Positions 1 through 6,561 are shown, counted from the first letter of the stretch. The stretch: DNA of 11,020 nt from Collinsella sp. (GCA_014871665.1 WGSL01000065.1:1-11020), one strand, 5' to 3'. Notes: a model not told the origin generated them from the letters alone. Translations and numbers: made by a program.

Positions 1-52
1 CCCTGACCTCTTGACTGCCAGTCAAGCGCTCTCCCAGCTGAGCTACGCCCCC
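1..52 (-). tRNA. tRNA-Ala (anticodon GGC), 3' part cut by the window edge
   Basis: Read on the minus strand from 52 leftwards, the sequence folds as a tRNA. It has a 7-nt acceptor arm (GGGGGCG), T-A at positions 8-9, a D arm opened by GCTC and closed by GAGC, and a 5-bp anticodon stem (CTTGA/TCAAG). The 7-nt loop CTGGCAG puts GGC at positions 34-36, the alanine anticodon reading GCC and GCT codons. The variable loop begins at AGGTC. The T arm and acceptor 3' strand lie outside the window, so integrity of the whole gene cannot be judged. It supplies a tRNA for GCC, which looks like the commonest alanine codon in the glg genes here. Confidence 0.95.
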
Positions 53-65
53 GTGACGAGGAGAT

Positions 66-94
66 ACTATAGGGGAAGTTGGCGCGGGGTGCAA
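66..94 (-). promoter_or_regulatory. Sigma70-type promoter of the tRNA-Ala gene
   Basis: On the minus strand TTGCAC (94-89) is followed by exactly 17 bases and then TATAGT (71-66). Each box differs from consensus at one position. Transcription would start near position 59-60, leaving about 7 nt of leader before the tRNA 5' end at 52, typical for a tRNA gene. The thiN gene upstream ends at 123 without a visible terminator, so read-through into the tRNA is also possible. Confidence 0.75.
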
Positions 95-122
95 GGACTT
101 TTTTAGGTCAGATTCTAAATGC

Positions 123-773
123 CTATTGATATAGGTAAGCGATGGCTGTGCCGGTGTGGACTTGGATCGTGGCTGTTGACCTGACCACATTGCTGATGCC
201 CGTGTCCGCCAACAGGCCCAGGGGGCTGTGGTCTAGCTCCCACTCTAGGCCGTGTTCGCTTACCACCGTCCCAGGGGCTATAGCAATGATAGAGAACGTC
301 TTGTCCACGGCGCCCTCGATGGCCCACGATTCGCCCGCGCGAAGAATGCGGGCAACCACCTTGTCCTCAGCAATCCAGATTGAGGCATCCTCGTAGCCTG
401 CGAGCAGACCCAATACGGAAAGTGCCATATCCGGGCGGCCTCCGGTGGCGCAAGTCGCAACCACTTCAGCACCTGGCCAGCGGCGACGGACGGAATCGAG
501 CGCCAGCGCCAGATCGGTATAGTCCTTGTACGGATCGTGGCGCTCAACTTCAAAGTCGGTGGCGGCATCGACCAACGCGCGGCCCGCATCGCTTACCGTG
601 TCGGCATCCCCAACATACACGTCGCAGCCCAGGCCGGCGCCCAGCAATGCGTCGAGCCCGCGGTCCACGGCGATAACGTGGTCGCACTCCCCCGCTAGCC
701 TACGCAACAGATCCGCGCTCGCCACCAAGGGCGAGCCGCAGACTACAAGTACTTTGCAAGCCACGGCCCTCAC
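123..773 (-). CDS. thiN: Thiamine diphosphokinase (thiamine pyrophosphokinase)
   Basis: Transfers diphosphate from ATP to thiamine, giving the cofactor thiamine diphosphate in the cytoplasm. The 216-residue product has the family's usual length and signatures in order: a D-R-G motif at 37-39, GDADT at 55-59 (family usually G-D-x-D-S/T), KDYTD at 83-87 (family K-D-x-T-D), GGRPD at 111-115, and a C-terminal beta region with S-N near residues 193-194 followed by a T-A-T-I strand. The family often has His after GGRxD; here it is Met. The GTG at 773-771 directly abuts the TAG stop of the HAD gene (776-774), with a GAGGG ribosome site inside that gene's last codons. An in-frame GTG at 764-762 is an alternative start. 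Translation is probably coupled to the HAD gene. No ThiC/ThiE-type genes are nearby, so salvage or the last biosynthetic step cannot be told apart. Confidence 0.88.
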   Translation of the reverse strand: MRAVACKVLVVCGSPLVASADLLRRLAGECDHVIAVDRGLDALLGAGLGCDVYVGDADTVSDAGRALVDAATDFEVERHDPYKDYTDLALALDSVRRRWPGAEVVATCATGGRPDMALSVLGLLAGYEDASIWIAEDKVVARILRAGESWAIEGAVDKTFSIIAIAPGTVVSEHGLEWELDHSPLGLLADTGISNVVRSTATIQVHTGTAIAYLYQ

Positions 774-1463
774 CTAGCCCTCAAACGAAAGCACACAGTC
801 AAGGTCCAGCTCCTCGTAGCTGTCGATAAAGATATCGCAGTTGGCGCGCACGTCGTCGCGCTTCATGCGGCCGTGCGGGTCATAGATGCCCACGCGCTTA
901 AAGCCTGCGGTGCCAGAGCTCTTTAGGCCAAAGACCGCGTCTTCAAACACCCATGCGCGCTCAAACTTGCACTCGTGGCGCTCTTCCAGGCGACGCAGCG
1001 CCAGCTCGTATACGTCGGGGAACTGTTTGGAGCGTCCCGCCTCGCCCGTCGTGGTAACAAACTCCATGTAAGCGTCGAGCCCGGCTCCCGCAAGCGCAGA
1101 CCCAACAAGCTCGGTCGGCGTGGAAGTAGCAACGCACATGGCAATGCCCGCCGCCTTCGCCCGCTCCAAAAAAGCCAGGAGCCCCTCGCGCGGCGGCACC
1201 TTGGAGTACCCATCGATCAAAATCTCGCCCAGCTCGCGATACAACTCCTCGCCGTTCGCGCCAATGCCCCAGATGTCGTGGTAGGCCTGGCACTCGTCCT
1301 CCAGCGACAGGTGCTCAAATTGGGCAAAGTCATCCACGGTCACGTCAATCCCGTGACGGTGCAATAACTCGGGCTGGGCATAGGCCCAAACGGGGGTGCT
1401 ATTAACTAGCGTGCCGTCGCAATCGAAAATAAAAGCAACCTTGGGAGCGGCGGTATGGGACAT
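774..1463 (-). CDS. HAD-superfamily hydrolase (beta-phosphoglucomutase/sugar-phosphatase-like), substrate unknown
   Basis: A 229-residue cytoplasmic protein with all four HAD motifs. Motif I is DCDGT, with nucleophile D14 and acid/base D16. Motif II is V-A-T-S-T, with T113. The motif III lysine is K146. Motif IV is F-E-D-A, with E174 and D175 for Mg2+. The segment between motifs I and II (residues 20-90) is the size of a helical C1 cap, as in subfamily IA enzymes such as beta-phosphoglucomutase, fructose-1-phosphatase or 6-phosphogluconate phosphatase. Specificity cannot be read from sequence. The ATG at 1463 is preferred because GAAAGG lies 7 nt upstream; an in-frame TTG at 1484 has no comparable site. 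The gene is first in an operon with thiN and diverges from glgB. The control region between them has shared operator-like repeats, so a role in sugar-phosphate handling next to glycogen turnover is possible but inferred. Confidence 0.87.
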   Translation of the reverse strand: MSHTAAPKVAFIFDCDGTLVNSTPVWAYAQPELLHRHGIDVTVDDFAQFEHLSLEDECQAYHDIWGIGANGEELYRELGEILIDGYSKVPPREGLLAFLERAKAAGIAMCVATSTPTELVGSALAGAGLDAYMEFVTTTGEAGRSKQFPDVYELALRRLEERHECKFERAWVFEDAVFGLKSSGTAGFKRVGIYDPHGRMKRDDVRANCDIFIDSYEELDLDCVLSFEG

Positions 1464-1485
1464 AAACGAACCTTTCGATATCAAA

Positions 1486-1493
1486 TGGTAAAC
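1486..1493 (+). promoter_or_regulatory. Outlying TGGTAAAC half-site
   Basis: TGGTAAAC differs from the TGGTAAAAC repeats further right only by one missing A. It lies 23 bp upstream of the HAD start codon, inside the leader of that operon. By itself it is short enough to be chance. It is listed because it is one of five similar elements within about 115 bp. Confidence 0.3.
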
Positions 1494-1500
1494 ATCCTGC

Positions 1501-1517
1501 TAAAAACGTTTTACCAA
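1501..1517 (+). promoter_or_regulatory. Operator-like site A, CG-centred palindrome
   Basis: The core AAAACGTTTT (1503-1512) is a perfect palindrome centred on CG, the layout typical of LacI-family operators. Its right half continues as GTTTTACCAA (1508-1517), identical in orientation to site C at 1565. Its left half is degenerate beyond AAAAC. It would lie a little downstream of the predicted HAD-operon start, a position suited to repression. No regulator gene is in the window, so the binding protein is unknown. Confidence 0.45.
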
Positions 1518-1531
1518 ACGTCAGCCAAATA

Positions 1532-1562
1532 ATTTTGAAACCCAAATTGGTAAAACTGTCAA
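1532..1562 (-). promoter_or_regulatory. Candidate promoter of the HAD-thiN operon
   Basis: The minus strand has a perfect TTGACA at 1562-1557. The -10 is weak: CAAAAT (1537-1532) at 19 bp spacing or TTCAAA (1539-1534) at 17 bp. The -35 sits exactly between the two arms of the TGGTAAAAC inverted repeat, so a protein bound there should affect this promoter. The start would fall near 1525-1530, giving a leader of about 65 nt before the ATG at 1463. Confidence 0.45.
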
Positions 1563-1573
1563 GAGTTTTACCA
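1547..1573. promoter_or_regulatory. Operator-like inverted repeat (sites B and C) between divergent promoters
   Basis: TTGGTAAAAC (1547-1556) and GTTTTACCA (1565-1573) form a perfect 9-bp inverted repeat with an 8-nt spacer. The spacer holds TTGACA of the leftward promoter. The right arm overlaps TTACCA (1568-1573), the possible -35 of the rightward glgB promoter. One bound regulator could therefore act on both operons. The length, exactness and position are seen in the sequence; the regulatory role is inferred. Confidence 0.6.
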
Positions 1574-1597
1574 CGGCAATTCTGCCAGTGGTATAAA
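1568..1597 (+). promoter_or_regulatory. Candidate extended -10 promoter of the glg operon
   Basis: TATAAA at 1592-1597 is preceded by TG at the extended -10 position (1589-1590). A partial -35, TTACCA (1568-1573), stands 18 bp upstream. The TGGTATAAAC at 1589-1598 also resembles the TGGTAAAAC repeats, so promoter and operator may overlap. Transcription would start near 1604, leaving a leader of about 205 nt before the preferred GlgB start at 1810. Confidence 0.5.
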
Positions 1598-1666
1598 CAT
1601 GTCGCTTACCGATTAAACGCCCCCGCAAATCCGCTTTCGTCCATAAAACTAACGCACAGGTGTTAT

Positions 1667-1793
1667 CGTAGTTTCTGCCGAAAGTTCCACCGAGCACGCG
1701 AGGTGGAACGAATCACAGAAACTTCGCCGTCCCTTCGATTCGTGCAGCCTTGGACCTTTCGCATCTAGTCACCAAGGCAACACGCTGCCGCGT
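1667..1793 (+). promoter_or_regulatory. Structured 5' leader of the glgB transcript (candidate cis-regulatory RNA)
   Basis: Several exact inverted repeats are packed together. P1 pairs AGTTTCTG (1670-1677) with CAGAAACT (1716-1723), extendable by two pairs past a T-T mismatch. Nested in it, P2 pairs GTTCCACC (1684-1691) with GGTGGAAC (1702-1709) around a 10-nt loop. A 6x6 internal loop separates P1 and P2. P3 pairs ACGAATC (1708-1714) with GATTCGT (1737-1743) and cannot coexist with P1 except as a pseudoknot. P4 pairs GCCTTGG (1747-1753) with CCAAGGC (1772-1778). P5 is a small ACGC/GCGT stem at 1782-1793. No U tract follows, so any control would be at translation or stability. The rest of 1464-1666 holds only the promoters and operators listed. 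Confidence 0.55.
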
Positions 1794-1809
1794 CATGATG
1801 GGATCAAAC

Positions 1810-4041
1810 GTGAGCGATACAAAGCTAAAGCCAACGGCTAAAAAGCCCGCAACCCGCAAACCGGCTCCGCACGCACCGGAGCTCTCCAAGGACGATGTCT
1901 ACCTGTTTGGCATTGGAATGTGGGAGCGCAGCTGGGAAAAGATGGGCGCGCATCCCGACACGCAGAACCGTACGCGCGGCTGGCGCTTTTGCGTTTGGGC
2001 GCCCGACGTAAAGAGTGTCCATGTCATTGGCGAATTTAACGACTGGGATGAGGAAGCCAACCCGCTGGTGTCCGTGCATACGAGCGCTATTTGGGAAGGC
2101 TTTATTCCTGGCGCCGAGCAGGGCCAGCTCTATAAATATCTCATCGAGACCAACGAGGGCGAGAAGCTCTACAAAGCCGATCCGTATGCCTTTAAGGCCG
2201 AGTGCCCTCCGGGTACCGCCAGCGTGCTGTGGACCCTCGATGGCTACCAGTGGAACGACGCCACGTGGCTCAAGCGCCGCGCCGCCCACAACCACATGTC
2301 GCAGCCGCTCAACATCTACGAGGTGCATATTGGCTCGTGGAAGCGCCACGGCGACGCGCCGCAGGGCGAGCCCGACGAGTACGGTAACTACCCCGGCCCC
2401 ATGGATCCCTTCCCCGCGCAGCGCGGCGAGTTCTACACCTACGACGACCTGTCGGTGGAGCTCGTGGACTACGTGCGCGACATGGGCTATACGCATATCG
2501 AGGTCATGCCGCTTATGGAGCATCCCTTCGACGGTTCCTGGGGCTACCAGACGACCGGCTACTACGCCGCCACGTCGCGCTACGGCAATCCGCAGCAGCT
2601 CATGCACTTTATCGATGCGTGCCACGAGGCTGGCATCGGCGTGATCATGGACTGGGTCCCCGGCGGTTTTTGCGCCGACTCCCACGGTCTTGCCACCTTT
2701 AACGGCCACATGCTGTTTGAGCACGAGATTCACCCCAACTGGGGCACGCATAAGTTCGACTTCGCCCGCGGCGAGGTACGCTCCTTCTTGGTCTCCAACG
2801 TGCTGTACTGGCTCGAGAACTTCCACGTGGACGGCATTCGCATGGACGGCGTGTCCAGCATGCTGTACCTCAACTTTGGCATCGACGATCCCGGCCAAAA
2901 GAAGTTCAACAAGTACGGTACCGAGGAGGACCTGGACGCCAGCGCGTTTATCCGTCAGGTCAACTGCGCCGTGGAGGCGCACTACCCCGACGTGATGATG
3001 ATGGCCGAGGAGTCCACCGCGTGGCCGCTCGTGACCTATCCGCCGCAGGACGGCGGCCTAGGCTTCCACTACAAGTGGGACATGGGCTGGATGAACGACA
3101 CCCTGCACTACATGCAGACCGATTTTCCGTGGCGTCCCGGCAACCACGGCCTGCTCACGTTCTCCATCATGTACGCCTTTACCGAGAACTTCATTTGCCC
3201 GCTCAGCCACGACGAGGTCGTGCACGGCAAGTGCTCGCTGATCGGCCGCATGCCGGGCGACTGGTGGCGCCAGTTTGCCGGCCTGCGCACGCTAGCTTTC
3301 TACCAAATGACGCACCCCGGTGCAAAGCTCAACTTTATGGGCAACGAGATCGGCCAGTTTATCGAGTGGCGCTACTACGAGTCCATCCAGTGGTTCCTGA
3401 CCGAGGAGTACGAGACTCACCGTCATCATCAGGCGTTTATCAAGGCGCTCAACCATCTGTACACCGCCGAGCCCGCCCTATACGAGCGCGGCTACACCGA
3501 CGACGGCTTTACCTGGATCGACGCGGACAACTCCAAGCAGTCCATCGTGAGCTTTGTGCGCCAGGGCGAGGACGTCGATAACGACCTGGTGATTCTGATC
3601 AACTTTGACCCGGCGAGCTACGAGAGCTTCCGCGTGGGCGTGCCGCGCGAGGGCGACTGGGAGGTCATCTTCGATTCCGACCGTCCCGAGTTTGGCGGCA
3701 GCGGCTATGCCGGTGAGGAGCCCTACACCTGCTCGAGCGAGCCCTATCCCTGGAACGGGCAGATGGACTCCATCGAGATTAAGGTGCCCGGCCTTGCAGG
3801 CGTGGTGCTTAAGCGCCGCGGTCCCAGCAGCTATAAGCCGCCCGTGGTCGAGGAGCCCAAGAAGGCGACGCGCAAGCGCATGTCCTCGGTGAAGCCCAAG
3901 GCCGCAGCTGCTAAGAAGGCTCCGGCTAAGGCGAAGGCTGCCAAGCCCGCCGCCAAGGCTTCGGCCAAGTCCACCACGGCCAAGAAGGCTGCTTCCAAGG
4001 CCAAGGCAGCTGCCGTTAAGGATCCTGCCAAGAAAGCGTAA
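1810..4041 (+). CDS. glgB: 1,4-alpha-glucan branching enzyme with Lys/Ala-rich C-terminal tail
   Basis: Cuts alpha-1,4 chains and rejoins them as alpha-1,6 branches in glycogen (GH13). From the GTG at 1810 the protein has 743 residues. A basic N-terminal stretch (1-27) precedes a CBM48-like beta domain (about 57-140), the catalytic barrel (about 165-560) and a C-terminal beta domain (about 577-668). Catalytic residues are present: D346 (in R-M-D-G), E400 (in M-A-E-E-S) and D468 (in S-H-D-E-V-V-H-G-K), plus the D-W-V-P-G motif. Residues 672-743 are an added histone H1-like tail of Lys, Ala, Pro, Ser and Thr, absent from the roughly 730-residue E. coli enzyme. The GTG has a weak GGGA 6 nt upstream. 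ATGs at 1795 and 1798 are in frame but lack a ribosome site, as does a TTG at 1750. First gene of the glg operon. Confidence 0.95.
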   Translation: MSDTKLKPTAKKPATRKPAPHAPELSKDDVYLFGIGMWERSWEKMGAHPDTQNRTRGWRFCVWAPDVKSVHVIGEFNDWDEEANPLVSVHTSAIWEGFIPGAEQGQLYKYLIETNEGEKLYKADPYAFKAECPPGTASVLWTLDGYQWNDATWLKRRAAHNHMSQPLNIYEVHIGSWKRHGDAPQGEPDEYGNYPGPMDPFPAQRGEFYTYDDLSVELVDYVRDMGYTHIEVMPLMEHPFDGSWGYQTTGYYAATSRYGNPQQLMHFIDACHEAGIGVIMDWVPGGFCADSHGLATFNGHMLFEHEIHPNWGTHKFDFARGEVRSFLVSNVLYWLENFHVDGIRMDGVSSMLYLNFGIDDPGQKKFNKYGTEEDLDASAFIRQVNCAVEAHYPDVMMMAEESTAWPLVTYPPQDGGLGFHYKWDMGWMNDTLHYMQTDFPWRPGNHGLLTFSIMYAFTENFICPLSHDEVVHGKCSLIGRMPGDWWRQFAGLRTLAFYQMTHPGAKLNFMGNEIGQFIEWRYYESIQWFLTEEYETHRHHQAFIKALNHLYTAEPALYERGYTDDGFTWIDADNSKQSIVSFVRQGEDVDNDLVILINFDPASYESFRVGVPREGDWEVIFDSDRPEFGGSGYAGEEPYTCSSEPYPWNGQMDSIEIKVPGLAGVVLKRRGPSSYKPPVVEEPKKATRKRMSSVKPKAAAAKKAPAKAKAAKPAAKASAKSTTAKKAASKAKAAAVKDPAKKA
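3826..4038 (+). other. Region encoding the basic tail of GlgB
   Basis: It encodes about 70 residues, mainly Lys and Ala with Pro, Ser, Thr and Arg, and no recognisable fold. It follows the normal end of the branching enzyme (V-V-L-K-R-R-G, residue 671). Repeated A-K-K-A, P-A-K and K-A-K steps recall histone H1 C-terminal tails. R-K-R at 688-690 is preceded by A-T, similar to T-T-T-R-K-R in the GlgA tail and A-T-R-K-P near the GlgB N terminus. Alanine codons GCT and GCA appear more often than in the enzyme core, as judged by eye. Confidence 0.85.
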
Positions 4042-4046
4042 CAAAG

Positions 4047-4056
4047 GTGTTACCAC
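4047..4056 (+). promoter_or_regulatory. Possible extra operator half-site downstream of glgB
   Basis: GTGTTACCAC matches GTTTTACCAC, the sequence of site C plus its next base (1565-1574), at 9 of 10 positions. It lies just after the glgB stop, before glgP. No convincing promoter is seen beside it, so it may be chance. Confidence 0.25.
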
Positions 4057-4066
4057 TGTAATTACC

Positions 4067-4081
4067 CGCCCCGCCGGGGCG
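4067..4081 (+). other. GC hairpin in the glgB-glgP gap
   Basis: CGCCCC (4067-4072) and GGGGCG (4076-4081) pair perfectly around a 3-nt GCC loop. The following bases (TAGGATAC) contain no U tract, so it is not a standard intrinsic terminator. It may block 3' exonuclease or tune expression between glgB and glgP. Confidence 0.5.
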
Positions 4082-4099
4082 TAGGATACAAGTCATAAC

Positions 4100-4133
4100 C
4101 GTTCCGGGAGAAACATCCCCGGGGGAAGGAACG
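4100..4133 (+). promoter_or_regulatory. Possible hairpin covering the glgP ribosome binding site
   Basis: CGTTCC (4100-4105) is complementary to GGAACG (4128-4133), which contains part of the AAGGA ribosome site of glgP. Inside, GGG (4106-4108) can pair with CCC in 4117-4120. The fold would hide the ribosome site. The stem is only 6 bp with an interrupted interior, and the effect on translation is inferred. Confidence 0.35.
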
Positions 4134-4134
4134 T

Positions 4135-6561
4135 ATGAATAAGATCTTCGACAACAAGCAGGAGTTTACCGAGCTCTATCGCGATGCCGTCATGAGCATC
4201 AGCGGCAAGAGCGTCGAGGCCGCCAGCGACCTCGACCGCTTTAACGCCCTGGCCAAGCTCGTGGCCGAGAAGGCACGCACCGTTGCCACCAAGAGCGACG
4301 CCCGTGCCACCGCCGAGGGCAAGAAGCGCGTGTACTACTTCTCGATCGAGTTTTTGATCGGCCGCCTGCTCGACAACTACCTGCTCAACTTTGGCGTGCG
4401 CGACATGGTCGCCGAGGCGCTCGACGACATGGGCTTCGATCTGTCCGTCATTGAGAACCAGGAGCCCGATCCGGCTCTGGGCAACGGTGGTCTGGGCCGT
4501 CTTGCCGCATGCTTCCTGGATTCCATGGCAGCCGAGGGCATCGCCGGCTACGGCAACGGCATGCGCTACCGCTACGGCCTGTTTAAGCAGGAGATCGTCA
4601 ACGGCAGCCAGGTCGAGGCTACCGACGAGTGGCTCACCCATGGCTATCCCTGGGAGGTCCGCCGTCAGGACAAGGCCGTGACCATCAAGTTTGGTGGCCG
4701 CGTCGAGGGCTTTGAGGAGAACGGCCGCACGTTCTACCGCACGGTGGACACGCAGGACATCCTTGCCGTTCCCTATGACATCCCCGTTGTGGGCTATGCT
4801 GGCGAGACCGTCAACAAGCTGCGCGTCTGGGCCGCTGAGCCGGTCGAGGAGCACTTCGATCTGGAGGCTTTCAACCGCGGCGACTATGCCCTGGCCGACG
4901 CCGAGCGCGCCGAGGCCGAAGCCATCAGCGCCATCCTCTACCCCAACGACGCCGGCGAGCACGGCCGTCTGCTGCGCCTGAAGCAGGAGTACCTGTTTGT
5001 CTCGGCCGGCATCTACAGCCTGCTCGACACCTTTGAGAAGGAGCACGGCGAGAACTGGGATCTGCTGCCGCAGTTTGTTGCCATCCACACCAACGACACG
5101 CACCCGGCCATGTGCGGCCCCGAGCTCATGCGCATCCTGATCGACGAAAAGAAGCTCGAGTGGGACGACGCCTGGAACATCGTGACGCAGGTCGTGAGCT
5201 ACACCAACCACACCATCCTGCCCGAGGCTCTGGAGAAGTGGCCCATCGGCACGTTCTCCAAGCTCCTCCCCCGCGTGTACCAGATCATCGACGAGATCAG
5301 CCGTCGTTGGCACGAGTCGTTCGACACCACGCAGGAGGGCTGGCAGGAGCGTCTGCGCCAGACCGCCATTCTGTGGGACGGCGAGATCCGCATGGCCAAC
5401 CTGTCCGTGATCTGCAGCCACAGCGTCAACGGCGTGGCCAAGATCCACTCCGACATCATCAAGAACATCGTGCTCAAGGACTTCTATGCCCTGACGCCCG
5501 AGAAGTTCAACAACAAGACCAACGGCATCTCGCACCGTCGCTTCTTTGCCGAGGCCAACCCCACCTACGCCAAGCTCGTGACCGAGGCCATTGGCGACGG
5601 CTGGCTCAAGGACGCCTTTGAGCTGGAAAAACTCAAGGAGTTCCAGAACGACACCGAGTTCCTCAAGGCCGTGGGCGCCTCCAAGCGCGCCAACAAGGAG
5701 CGTCTGGCTGCCTACGTAAAGGCCGAGACCGGTCTGGTCATTGACCCCAACACCGTCTTCGATGTTCAGGTTAAGCGTTTCCACGCCTACAAGCGCCAGC
5801 TCATGAACATCATGAAGGTGATGGACATCTACAACCGTCGCATCGCCGATCCCAACTTCCATGTGACGCCGACGACCTTCATCTTTAGCGGCAAGGCGGC
5901 CTCGAGCTACACCTTCGCCAAGGAGACCATCCGCCTCATTAACTCCGTGGCCGACGTTATCAACAACGACCCGCGCGTCAACGAGGTCATGAAGGTCTGC
6001 TTTATCCCCAACTTCCGCGTGAGCAACGCCCAGCTCATCTACCCCGCCGCCGAGATCTCGGAGCAGATCTCCACAGCCGGCAAAGAGGCCTCGGGCACGT
6101 CCAACATGAAGCTCATGATGAACGGCGCCATTACGCTGGGCACCCTCGACGGCGCCAACATCGAGATCGCCGACCTGGCTGGCCGCGAAAACGAGGCCAT
6201 CTTTGGCCTGACCGCTCCCGAGGTCGAGCAGCTCTGGGCATCCAACAGCTACTTTGCGTGGGATACCCTCAACGGCGACCGCGAGCGTCTGGGCCGCGTG
6301 ATGGACGAGCTCAAGGACAACACCTTTGCGGGTCTTTCGGGCAACTTCGAGAGCATCTACAACGAGCTCATGAACAACAACGACCCCGACCTGGTCATGG
6401 CCGATTTCCGCAGCTATGTGGATGCGTGGGAGAAGCTCACGGGCAGCTACGGCGACCAGGAGACCTGGAACCGCAAGGCGCTGCTCAACACCGCCTCGAG
6501 CGGCTGGTTCTCGAGCGACCGCACCATTCGCGAGTACCGCGACGAGATCTGGCACGCATAA
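4135..6561 (+). CDS. glgP: Glycogen phosphorylase (GT35)
   Basis: Releases glucose-1-phosphate from the non-reducing ends of glycogen with inorganic phosphate, using pyridoxal phosphate. The 808 residues match the family's usual length and cover it end to end. Visible signatures are Y-F-S-I-E-F-L-I-G-R-L near residues 70-80, ALGNGGLGRLAACFLDSMA near 120, N-H-T-I-L-P-E-A-L-E near 362, the R-F-H-A-Y-K-R segment near 548, and the cofactor motif S-G-T-S-N-M-K with the Schiff-base lysine at K659, followed by T-L-D-G-A-N-I-E-I. One small deviation is T-N-G-I-S-H-R-R-F where many relatives have T-P-R-R-W. The ATG has AAGGA five to six bases upstream. It lies 93 bp after glgB and 105 bp before glgC. 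It has no basic tail. A maltodextrin phosphorylase role cannot be excluded, but the context favours glycogen. Confidence 0.95.
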   Translation: MNKIFDNKQEFTELYRDAVMSISGKSVEAASDLDRFNALAKLVAEKARTVATKSDARATAEGKKRVYYFSIEFLIGRLLDNYLLNFGVRDMVAEALDDMGFDLSVIENQEPDPALGNGGLGRLAACFLDSMAAEGIAGYGNGMRYRYGLFKQEIVNGSQVEATDEWLTHGYPWEVRRQDKAVTIKFGGRVEGFEENGRTFYRTVDTQDILAVPYDIPVVGYAGETVNKLRVWAAEPVEEHFDLEAFNRGDYALADAERAEAEAISAILYPNDAGEHGRLLRLKQEYLFVSAGIYSLLDTFEKEHGENWDLLPQFVAIHTNDTHPAMCGPELMRILIDEKKLEWDDAWNIVTQVVSYTNHTILPEALEKWPIGTFSKLLPRVYQIIDEISRRWHESFDTTQEGWQERLRQTAILWDGEIRMANLSVICSHSVNGVAKIHSDIIKNIVLKDFYALTPEKFNNKTNGISHRRFFAEANPTYAKLVTEAIGDGWLKDAFELEKLKEFQNDTEFLKAVGASKRANKERLAAYVKAETGLVIDPNTVFDVQVKRFHAYKRQLMNIMKVMDIYNRRIADPNFHVTPTTFIFSGKAASSYTFAKETIRLINSVADVINNDPRVNEVMKVCFIPNFRVSNAQLIYPAAEISEQISTAGKEASGTSNMKLMMNGAITLGTLDGANIEIADLAGRENEAIFGLTAPEVEQLWASNSYFAWDTLNGDRERLGRVMDELKDNTFAGLSGNFESIYNELMNNNDPDLVMADFRSYVDAWEKLTGSYGDQETWNRKALLNTASSGWFSSDRTIREYRDEIWHA

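Noticed and set aside
93..122. T6 run at 99-104 as a terminator for thiN or converging transcription
   Set aside because: On the thiN strand it is an A run, and the only pairings nearby are 3-5 bp and AT-rich, so no convincing intrinsic terminator can be called.
1699..1712. Resemblance of AGGTGGAACG to the T-box consensus AGGGTGGNACC
   Set aside because: One G is missing, no terminator/antiterminator or specifier stem is seen, and the downstream gene is not a tRNA-related or amino-acid gene.
1535..1768. 77-codon open frame on the plus strand in the region upstream of glgB
   Set aside because: It starts at TTG without a ribosome site, crosses the operator, promoter and inverted-repeat elements, and its product has no recognisable features.
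1825..2982. 385-codon open frame on the minus strand inside glgB
   Set aside because: Shadow of glgB: no family motif, no ribosome site noted, and composition fits the reverse complement of GC-rich codons.
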